From the NCBI GenBank assembly GCA_004009845.1, contig RMBW01000335.1, positions 1 through 22,213 of the forward strand: 22,213 nt of DNA. The letters are read 5' to 3'. Position 1 is the stretch's first letter. Each line of letters starts with the position of its first letter. Made by a program: the position numbers and the translations under genes. Shown piece after piece: positions 10,672 through 18,500 of this stretch. The stretch comes from Davidsoniella eucalypti. Taxonomy: Eukaryota > Ascomycota > Sordariomycetes > Microascales > Ceratocystidaceae. The notes beneath the pieces are model-generated. The model ran no database searches. It was not told where the DNA came from and was given only the letters and a program-made list of their open reading frames with translations.

Positions 10672-10898
10672 CAAGCCTTGTAGGAGGAAGGCTTGGACAA
10701 GGGGCAGACTGTTTAGGCAGAGTCTGGACAAGATAGGGCAAACAGAGACGGTGTTTGGACAAAGGGGAAAGCAAGCGGACGGCTTGGACAGAAGAGAGGG
10801 CAAGCGGACGGCTTGGACAGAATAGAGGCAAGCAGACGGCTTGGACAGAAGTAAATACAGCGAGCAGATGCTCGGACAAAGGGGCAAGCGGATGCTTG
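10672..10898 (-). repeat. Tandem stem-loop array in gypsy leader
   Basis: Imperfect tandem repeat with units of 24-31 bp, each carrying GCTTGGACA or a variant. Each unit boundary forms a compact inverted repeat. These are CAAGC-GGACG-GCTTG at 10772-10786 and 10801-10815, CAAGC-AGACG-GCTTG at 10829-10843, CGAGC-AGAT-GCTCG at 10861-10874 and CAAGC-GGAT-GCTTG at 10885-10898. A longer 8-bp stem, CAAGCCTT with AAGGCTTG, is at 10672-10695. The fourth unit changes both sides of the stem and keeps pairing. A role in packaging, dimerisation or translation is inferred from location only. Confidence 0.7.
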
Positions 10899-10915
10899 GA
10901 CAAGATAAAGAAGTT

Positions 10916-10926
10916 ATCGGTCTCAA
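10916..10926 (-). promoter_or_regulatory. Self-priming primer-binding site
   Basis: In element orientation TTGAGACCGAT starts two nucleotides inside the 5' LTR, the usual position of a primer-binding site. It is the exact complement of ATCGGTCTCAA inside the LTR (LTR2 4785-4795, LTR1 58-68), and pairing stops at the 12th base. Tf1/sushi-group elements prime reverse transcription with the 5' end of their own RNA through an 11-nt match, so this is strong evidence for the same mechanism here. I did not test it against tRNA 3' ends. Confidence 0.85.
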
Positions 10927-10928
10927 AA

Positions 10929-11108
10929 TGAGACGATATACGAGGAGTTGCGATGAAAACTGGTCGTAAAAGAATAGTTCGATTAGACCGATGAAGGAGA
11001 AAGAGAAACTAAGACTAATAATCGGCGGGAATAGGTCCCTACTTATAGCCGATTCTAGTACTGACAAGGAATGCCTTGGCTAACCTTACTAGGCCTTAGT
11101 CTCTTACA
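10929..11108 (-). repeat. LTR3, 5' LTR of gypsy copy B
   Basis: This 180-bp LTR has TG...CA ends and is followed internally by the primer site. It differs from LTR2 by one substitution and one missing G within the self-primer (GATTAGACC instead of GATTGAGACC). If real, that deletion breaks the 11-nt match in RNA made from this LTR. If not, it is another 1-bp sequencing loss. An N follows its last base. Confidence 0.93.
11042..11047 (-). promoter_or_regulatory. TATA element of the 5' LTR promoter
   Basis: TATAAG in element orientation, 55 nt upstream of the RNA start predicted at 10992 from primer-site complementarity. It is present at the same place in LTR1 (118-123) and LTR2 (4845-4850). 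The spacing is plausible for a fungal promoter. Confidence 0.55.
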
Positions 11109-11109
11109 N
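11109..11109. other. Ambiguous base N at the LTR/LINE junction
   Basis: This is the only ambiguous base I noticed. It falls exactly between the last base of LTR3 and a LINE fragment that starts mid-ORF1. It probably marks a merged or low-quality contig join, so continuity across it is doubtful. Confidence 0.8.
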
Positions 11110-11255
11110 TGACCCGAGTCTTGGGCAAACCAAAGAAGGACCAACAGTGCGTATCCGTCGTATTCACTGTACGAACCCAACAAGAAGCGAAGCACTGCCT
11201 GACTCAGCCAGTCCACTTCGCCGCGAAGCATGTCACCATCGTTGAATATGTTTAG
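11110..11255 (+). pseudogene. LINE copy 1 ORF1, C-terminal remnant
   Basis: About 47 codons encoding the end of the ORF1 protein, finishing HVTIVEYV before TAG at 11253-11255. The sequence matches LINE copy 2 from 15441. No start is present because the copy begins at the N. Confidence 0.8.
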
Positions 11256-14127
11256 GAACTTACGATATTTCAGCACAACCAGGGAAAGCGTAAAGGCATT
11301 TTAGATCATCTCTTTGACTTAGCAATAAGGCAGGGAGTTGAGATATTGTGCATTCAGGAACCTGGTATGGCAAAAAGAAGGCAATGGATTTTCCAGGACC
11401 ACAAAACTTTCACACCGTCAAACCAGCTCTAATTTTGCTAACAAGACCAAGGGTCGTGACCTATATCCAAAGGACATTGACTTCACAATAGAAAAGCCTC
11501 TCGACATCGCAAGCAGCGACTTTCAATGCATAAGACTTCATATCGACGCGCAACCATTATTGGTCAACCTCTACAACCATCCGACCCAGCCCCTTTTACC
11601 GCACCCGCTTGTCCAGCAATGGCAGGTTGGGAATGGCATCATCGTCGGGGACTTCAACACCCATCATCCATGGTGGTCTGTGAACTGTGAGCAATCACAG
11701 CATGCAGATGAAGTCGTTGGTTGGTTGCAGAGGAACAATGCTGACTTGGTAGTGGATCCCGAGAATGCTCTGGTCAACAGGGGCACTTTCTTCACCACCA
11801 GGTCGCAGAAAACATCAATCATCGATCTCGCCTTCCTCACTGGGCAGATGAAGCAAACGAAAACTAGTTGGACGTGTGAAGGTCTCCATGGTTCGGATCA
11901 CCAGTGCATTAAGTTGCAGTTCCACGACGCCCGAAAAAACGAAAAAGAGAAGGAAAAAACAATATATAACTTGAAAAAAACGGACTGGAAACAGTTCAGA
12001 GAGAGCCCAAAAAAAAGGAGGCACTAGTATTAGAAAATCTCAAAAAAAGAGATACTCGACCGGATCTGGCGGCCATTTTGACCGCCGCCATCCAGGATAC
12101 CTGCGCAGAGGTGATGCCGAAGGCCCGCATCTGCCCCCGGAGTAAGCCTTGGTGGAACGACGAACTCAAGCTATTGAGGAAGTCGTTTCTCAGGGCCGAA
12201 CGACAATGGAAGAAGGATAAGATCTGTCTGACGGAGTACAAAGAAAAACGAAACAGGTATTTCCATGCCATTATCAAAACCAAAGCTAACTATTTCAATT
12301 CTTTCTTAGAACAAGCAACCGGCGACGAAGTCTTCACTGCTATGAGATACACGAAACCCACAACCGACTCGTATATACAACCACTCGAGGAAAATGGTGT
12401 CAAGGCGGAGTCTTTCGACGACAAAGCTAAGATGCTACTGAATCTTGTGGGCGGCGAAAAAGGTGAGTCCCTTGAGGACGAAGACACTCTACCCATCCCA
12501 CATCACGAGAACTCGAAATGGCCTTGGCCTAACATCTCTACCATTGAGATTGAAAGAGCTATCATGACCTCAAACCCTAAGAAGTCTGCTGGACCAGATG
12601 GGATTAATTTCCAAATGATCCAAAATGCTTATAGGGCTATCCCCGAGGTCTTCCACTAATGTCTACACGGAGCTATTCACTAAAGGACAGTGTCCTACGG
12701 TGTGGCGCCAAGGCATTGGAGTGATATTGAAAAACCCAACAAGCCAGACTATTCCGTATCAAGCATATCGGATTATCACGCTGCTGAACTGCTTAGGTAA
12801 AGTATTGGAACGAATTTTTGCACAGAGACTTGGTTTCTTGGCTGCAACAAAGGACGACCTGCTTCACCCAACGCAGTTTGGCGGACGGAAACAACGATCG
12901 ACGATCGATGCAGCAATGGTTCTCATGGACCAAGTCAAGTCATGGAAAGAACAGGGCCTGAAATCGAGTATTGCACTACTTGATATCAAAGGCGCGTTCG
13001 ACCATGTTAATAGGGATACCCTACTATGGCACTGCAGAGATCTAGGTCTTCCGAATAACTGCACCCAATGGATCGCAGCCTTCCTTCAAAAGAGGAAGGT
13101 CCAGATATGTTTTGATGGCAAACGAACAAACTTCTACACTATTGACAAGGCATACCGCAAGGCAGCCCAATCTCCCCATTCTGTTCTTGATTTACTCGAG
13201 ACTTATACACATCAACATCCCCAATCCATCCAAGTTCATGGCATTCAGCTCTCATACATTGATGATATTCTGATTACGGTAGCTTCCAAAAGCTTTGCAA
13301 GAAATTGCAGAGCTCTAGAGGCCATAGTTGAAGATCTCACCAGGCAAGCCGACGATAGTTCCGTCGAGTTTGAGAGCTCCAAGACTGAGCTTCTGCATTT
13401 AACAAGGAGTAAAGCAGTAAGCAATGAACACATAGACGTCCTAGGGACGACAATACAACCGTCAGAGAAGATCAAGTGGCTAGGAATATGGCTAGACTGT
13501 CAGCTGAATTTCAGCGAGCATGTCCAAGACAGAACCCTTAAAGCAACCAGAACCCTAATGGGAATTCAACGGATTTCGCGGAAGTATAGCGGTCTAAGTG
13601 CGAAAGCAACTAGACAGTTATACCAAGCGGTGATTCGTCCTATCATGGAGTACGGTTCGATCCTCTGGTGGACAAAAATGAAGCCCATTTCCCTCAAGAA
13701 ACACCTTGAAAAAGTACAAAGTTTGGCGATTTCCATGATGCTTGGCACCTACAAGCAGGCTCCGAAAAGGGCTTGTGAAATAGAGGCTGGCATTAAACCA
13801 GTTGAGATCAACTTGGAATGGAATAACCTCAAGTACGGAACAAGACTTCTACAATTCCCTAAACACCACCCCATACGTCATTGCGCCCAACCCACCAAGG
13901 ACCATCTGAACTCGGAGTCTGACTTTGAGTCTCTTGGTATCTTGGGTCCCTATAAATTGAAGCGAGAGTCACAAGTGCAAGCAATTGCCGTGGACATCAA
14001 GTACCTGATACCTTTCAAGGCACTTCAGCGAGCTAAAATTGTATGGGAGGCACCATGGGCGAAGCGTACCCCAATCACTACACATATCCCCAAAGTCAAA
14101 AAAGAAGAAGCAAAGGAAATCCACCTG
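11248..14127 (+). pseudogene. LINE copy 1 ORF2 (endonuclease-RT), frame-broken
   Basis: Retains the endonuclease motifs (GDFNTHHPWW, SIIDLAF, GSDHQC) and RT motifs (SAGPDGI, LLDIKGAFDHV, SYIDD). Relative to copy 2, single bases are missing near 11258, twice near 11355, near 11373, 11392 and 11470. Near 12006 TC is lost and an A gained. One base is gained near 12658, and bases are lost near 12735, 12753 and 12765. Three losses at about 13146, 13178 and 13220 cancel to restore frame but destroy the GIPQGSP block between them. RNase H and the C-terminus are absent. Not functional as written. Confidence 0.88.
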
Positions 14128-14129
14128 AC

Positions 14130-14168
14130 ATCGGTCTCAATCGAACTATTCTTTTACGACCAGTTTTC
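14130..14168 (+). repeat. 39-bp gypsy LTR fragment at the LINE 2 5' end
   Basis: These 39 bases are identical to the minus strand of LTR2 from its predicted RNA start (4795) down to 4757. The fragment begins ATCGGTCTCAA, the self-primer, and carries the LTR2/LTR3 variant rather than the LTR1 variant. Two extra bases, AC (14128-14129), lie between it and LINE copy 1. The bases that follow belong to the 5' UTR of LINE copy 2. Confidence 0.85.
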
Positions 14169-14287
14169 CAACCTCCTACATACTTTTCCACAAGTGGTAC
14201 CTTTCAACCATTTCTGACCCAAATCATCTCAATCTACCTTTAAAATACGCGCCTCATCCGTACGACTCTTTTGATACTGGATGCACC
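14169..14287 (+). other. 5' UTR of LINE copy 2
   Basis: These 119 bp are pyrimidine-rich and end in CACC before the ORF1 ATG, a good fungal start context. CAACCTCCT at its beginning resembles CAACTCCTC found just beyond the matching part of the LTR, which may be microhomology at the junction. LINE copies 1 and 3 lack this region, so its native 5' border cannot be defined here. Confidence 0.6.
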
Positions 14288-15586
14288 ATGGCGCGACCAA
14301 CACTCGCGGTGCTGTCGTCGATGGAAGTCGACGATATTTGTATGGGAGACCCCGCTTCTCAAAATTTTTCGTCAGACTCTCTCTGCCTTGTCCCCACTCC
14401 AAATCACGGGACTGAAACCCTAACCCCAACCAACACAAAAACCACCGTTAAACGTGGTTTCGAGGAGGTAGAGCTACCAAGCTCCCCTCCAGTCCCCCTA
14501 AAAAAATTCCAGGAGGCTAAGGGCCTGAAAGCTTCACGCTGGGTCGGTCCTGACAACACGGACGCCCTCATTGCCGCCGCTGTGGCAGAAATTATGCGTG
14601 GGGCCTCAACTCTGGTCTCTTTAAACCCTAAATTCGAGACCTTTCAGCTGCTGATTGCTCAGGAACTGGCGGACATGGACATTCCAGACACGCCGTCGCC
14701 GCTACCAAAGCAAAAGGCGATTGAAGCAGCGCCCGCAGACGTAGTTGCCTCATCCAAGGCACTGTTCTCTGCTGTGGTCAAGGCCACCCAACCCGCACAA
14801 ATCACACCAGCGCTGCCGAAGAAGGCAGACATCGATAATAACAACAAGAAGAAGAACAAGAAGAAGAAGAAGGCTCCTGCCTCTTCCGTCACTGAGCCGG
14901 CAAAGGCTGTCACTGACGCCACGACCTCACCTGCGGAGACCGCTACCACTGCGCCGCCCAAGACTACAACCATCTCAACAACCAAACCGGCGCAAGCTAC
15001 CGAAGCGACGCCCCCTACAAAACCGCAAGCCGCGGCCCCAGATGCCTCCGATGAAGGCTGGCAGAAGGTGACCCGCCCTAAACGTCCAAGCCCCTCTGTT
15101 AAGACTACACAGAGCACCACACTGATGCTTATCGGTGGTGGCAAGATTCCTTCCCCCAAGCACATACGTGACTTGGTTAACTATGATGGAAAGATGAAAG
15201 CCATTGAGGTTTGGACCTCACGTAAGAACAATGTGATGATCAAATGCTGCAGCGAGACGGCCAAGCGCCACCTGCTCTCGACCAAGACCACTTGGCTCGC
15301 AAAACTGCGCCCCCTCGGCTGGAAGGACTGCGTGGAACCGGAAGACTGGCAACGGCTAGTCATGCACGGCGTCCCCAAGTCAGAAGTCGCGAACTTCGCG
15401 AAGGAGTTTGCCTACAGCAATGGCATCAAGCCGCTGGAGTTGACCCGAGTCTTGGGCAAACCAAAGAAGGACCAACAGTGCGTATCCGTCGTATTCACTG
15501 TACGAACCCAACAAGAAGCGAAGCACTGCCTGACTCAGCCAGTCCACTTCGCCGCGAAGCATGTCACCATCGTTGAATATGTTTAG
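14288..15586 (+). CDS. LINE ORF1 protein (Gag-like RNA-binding), 432 aa
   Basis: Expected to bind the LINE RNA and form the ribonucleoprotein used in target-primed reverse transcription. The start MARPTLAV is the first ATG after the 5' UTR and has a CACCATGG context. The N-terminal third is Ser/Pro-rich. Residues 184-195 are an Asn/Lys run that could act as a nuclear or RNA-binding signal. Residues about 196-280 are Ala/Thr/Pro-rich and probably disordered. Residues about 285-432 look folded (LMLIGGGKIPSP through KHVTIVEYV) and resemble the RRM-like C-terminal region of fungal LINE ORF1 proteins. No CCHC knuckle is present, although Tad-type ORF1 proteins commonly carry one. It overlaps ORF2 at its stop. 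Confidence 0.85.
   Translation: MARPTLAVLSSMEVDDICMGDPASQNFSSDSLCLVPTPNHGTETLTPTNTKTTVKRGFEEVELPSSPPVPLKKFQEAKGLKASRWVGPDNTDALIAAAVAEIMRGASTLVSLNPKFETFQLLIAQELADMDIPDTPSPLPKQKAIEAAPADVVASSKALFSAVVKATQPAQITPALPKKADIDNNNKKKNKKKKKAPASSVTEPAKAVTDATTSPAETATTAPPKTTTISTTKPAQATEATPPTKPQAAAPDASDEGWQKVTRPKRPSPSVKTTQSTTLMLIGGGKIPSPKHIRDLVNYDGKMKAIEVWTSRKNNVMIKCCSETAKRHLLSTKTTWLAKLRPLGWKDCVEPEDWQRLVMHGVPKSEVANFAKEFAYSNGIKPLELTRVLGKPKKDQQCVSVVFTVRTQQEAKHCLTQPVHFAAKHVTIVEYV
14835..14873 (+). repeat. AAC/AAG triplet run in ORF1
   Basis: Short coding microsatellite of AAC and AAG codons giving the Asn/Lys stretch of ORF1. Triplet slippage here would change length without breaking frame. Confidence 0.7.
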
Positions 15587-18500
15587 GAAACTTACGGTAT
15601 TTCAGCACAATCAGGGAAAGCGTAAAGGCATTTTAGATCATCTCTTTGACTTAGCAATAAGGCAGGGAGTTGAGATATTGTGCATTCAGGAACCCTGGGT
15701 ATGGCAAAAAGAAGGCAAATGGATTTTCCAGGACCAACAAAACTTTCACACCGTCAAACCAGCTCTAACTTTGCTAACAAGACCAAGGGTCGTGACCTAT
15801 ATCCAAAAGGACATTGACTTCACAATAGAAAAGCCTCTCGACATCGCAAGCAGCGACTTTCAATGCATAAGACTTCATATCGACGCGCAACCATTATTGG
15901 TCAACCTCTACAACCATCCGACCCAGCCCCTTTTACCGCACCCGCTTGTCCAGCAATGGCAGGTTGGGAATGGCATCATCGTCGGGGACTTCAACACTCA
16001 TCATCCATGGTGGTCTGTGAACTGTGAGCAATCGCAGCATGCAGATGAAGTCGTTGGTTGGTTGCAGAGGAACAATGCTGACTTGGTAGTGGATCCCGAG
16101 AATGCTCTGGTCAACAGGGGCACTTTCTTCACCACCAGGTCGCAGAAAACATCAATCATCGATCTCGCCTTCCTCACTGGGCAGATGAAGCAAACGAAAA
16201 CTAGTTGGACGTGTGAAGGTCTCCACGGTTCGGATCATCAGTGCATTAAGTTGCAGTTCCACGACGCCCGAAAAAACGAAAAAGAGAAGGAAAAAACAAT
16301 ATATAACTTGAAAAAAACGGACTGGAAACAGTTCAGAGAGAGCCTCCAAAAAAAGGAGGCAGTAGTATTAGAAAATCTCAAAAAAAGAGATACTCGACCG
16401 GATCTGGCGGCCATTTTGACCGCCGCCATCCAGGATACCTGCGCAGAGGTGATGCCGAAGGCCCGCATCTGCCCCCGGAGTAAGCCTTGGTGGAACGACG
16501 AACTCAAGCTATTGAGGAAGTCCTTCCTGAGGGCCGAACGACAATGGAAGAAGGATAAGATCTGTCTGACGGAGTACAAAGAAAAACGAAACAGGTATTT
16601 CCATGCCATTATCAAAACCAAAGCTAACTATTTCAATTCTTTCTTAGAACAAGCAACCGGCGACGAAGTCTTCACTGCTATGAGATACACGAAACCCATA
16701 ACCGACTCGTATATACAACCACTCGAGGAAAATGGTGTCAAGGCGGAGTCTTTCTACGACAAAGCTAAGATGCTACTGAATCTTGTGGGCGGCGAAAAAG
16801 GTGAGTCCCTTGAGGACGAAGACACTCTACCCATCCCACATCACGAGAACTCGAAATGGCCTTGGCCTAACATCTCTACCATTGAGATTGAAAGAGCTAT
16901 CATGACCTCTAACCCTAAGAAGTCTGCTGGACCAGATGGGATTAATTTCCAAATGATCCAAAATGCTTATAGGGCTATCCCCGAGGTCTTCCACTATGTC
17001 TACACGGAGCTATTCACTAAAGGACAGTGTCCTACGGTGTGGCGCCAGGGCATTGGAGTGATATTGAAAAAACCCAACAAGCCAGACTATTCCCGTATCA
17101 AGGCATATCGGATTATCACGCTGCTGAACTGCTTAGGTAAAGTATTGGAACGAATTTTTGCACAGAGACTTGGTTTCTTGGCTGCAACAAAGGACGACCT
17201 GCTTCACCCAACGCAGTTTGGCGGACGGAAACAACGATCGACGATCGATGCAGCAATGGTTCTCATGGACCAAGTCAAGTCATGGAAAGAACAGGGCCTG
17301 AAATCGAGTATTGCACTACTTGATATCAAAGGCGCGTTCGACCATGTTAATAGGGATACCCTACTGTGGCACTGCAGAGATCTAGGTCTTCCGAATAACT
17401 GCACCCAATGGATCGCAGCCTTTCTTCAAAAGAGGAAGGTCCAGATATGTTTTGATGGCAAACGAACAAACTTCTACACTATTGACCAAGGCATACCGCA
17501 AGGCAGCCCAATTTCCCCCATTCTGTTCTTGATTTACTCGAGACTTATACACATCAACATCCCCCAATCCATCCAAGTTCATGGCATTCAGCTCTCATAC
17601 ATTGATGATATTCTGATTACGGTAGCTTCCAAAAGCTTTGCAAGAAATTGCAGAGCTCTAGAGGCCATCGTTGAAGATCTCACCAGGCAAGCCGACGATA
17701 GTTCCGTCGAGTTTGAGAGTTCCAAGACTGAGCTTCTGCATTTAACAAGGAGTAAAGCAGTAAGCAATGAACACATAGACGTCCTAGGGACGACAATACA
17801 ACCGTCAGAGAAGATCAAGTGGCTAGGAATATGGCTAGACTGTCAGCTGAATTTCAGCGAGCATGTCCAAGACAGAACCCTTAAAGCAACCAGAACCCTA
17901 ATGGGAATTCAACGGATTTCGCGGAAGTATAGCGGTCTAAGTGCGAAAGCAACTAGACAGCTGTACCAAGCTGTGATTCGTCCTATCATGGAATATGGTT
18001 CGATCCTCTGGTGGACCAAAATGAAGCCCATTTCCCTCAAGAAACACCTTGAAAAAGTACAAAGTTTGGCGATTTCCATGATGCTTGGCACCTACAAGCA
18101 GGCTCCGAAAAGGGCTTGTGAAATAGAGGCTGGCATTAAACCAGTTGAGATCAACTTGGAATGGAATAACCTCAAGTACGGAACAAGACTTCTACAATTC
18201 CCTAAACACCACCCCATACGTCATTGCGCCCAACCCACCAAGGACCATCTGAACTCGGAGTCTGACTTTGAGTCTCTTGGTATCTTGGGTCCCTACAAAT
18301 TGAAGCGAGAGTCACAAGTGCAAGCAATTGCCGTGGACATCAAGTACCTGATACCTTTCAAGGCACTTCAGCGAGCTAAAATTGTATGGGAGGCACCATG
18401 GGCCAAGCGTACCCCAATCACAACACACATTCCAATGGTCAAAAAAGAAGAAGCAAAGGAAATCCACCTGGCAACCCTAGCAACCCTATGGTTGGGCGAA

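Larger units (their letters stand above)
10190..10928 (-). other. 5' leader of gypsy copy B
   Basis: This 739-nt region lies between the 5' LTR and the gag ATG. In element order it contains the self-priming site, a tandem array of CAAGC/GCTTG stem-loops (10672-10898), a small ORF with a hydrophobic N-terminus (10344-10628) and about 150 nt before gag. It is unusually long for a fungal chromovirus leader. The gag frame runs open into it as far as about 10399 but without an ATG. Confidence 0.7.
4731..11108 (-). mobile_element. Ty3/gypsy chromovirus, copy B, full length end to end
   Basis: This 6.38-kb minus-strand element contains 5' LTR3 (10929-11108), self-priming site, leader, gag, pol, polypurine tract and 3' LTR2 (4731-4911). 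Its two LTRs differ by one substitution and one deletion, so insertion is recent. The flanks do not match: GAAGG lies before LTR2 and N-TGAC after LTR3, so no target-site duplication is visible. The left flank is the gag of copy A and the right flank is LINE sequence after an N. Gag and pol are broken by single-base deletions relative to A, many of which could be sequencing errors. Confidence 0.9.
11110..14127 (+). mobile_element. Tad/I-type LINE, copy 1, truncated at both ends
   Basis: Collinear with 15441-18470 of LINE copy 2 and about 99% identical apart from single-base indels (3018 against 3030 bp). It starts in the last part of ORF1 right after the N and stops inside the ORF2 linker before RNase H. 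It therefore lacks the 5' UTR, most of ORF1, RNase H, the zinc motif, 3' UTR and tail. Loss of the 3' end is unusual for a LINE insertion, which normally loses the 5' end. The right border abuts the 5' end of LINE copy 2. Confidence 0.9.

Noticed and set aside
10621..11067. Minus-strand frame of 148 codons running from LTR3 into the leader
   Set aside because: The repeated peptide simply reads the tandem repeat and LTR. It crosses the primer site and has no domain, so a protein is unlikely.
14130..14170. LTR fragment at LINE 2 explained by splicing from an LTR promoter
   Set aside because: In the LTR the match is followed by ATCG, not GT, so there is no splice donor at that point.
12625..14217. 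A 530-codon frame in LINE 1 as a separate RT gene ending in new sequence
   Set aside because: It is ORF2 with losses that shift and restore the frame, then read-through into the LTR fragment and LINE 2 5' UTR. It is not a new gene.
14659..15165. Open frame of 168 codons on the minus strand opposite ORF1
   Set aside because: It is the complement of the Ala/Thr/Pro/Lys-rich part of ORF1, and low-complexity coding sequence leaves the opposite strand open. No motif.
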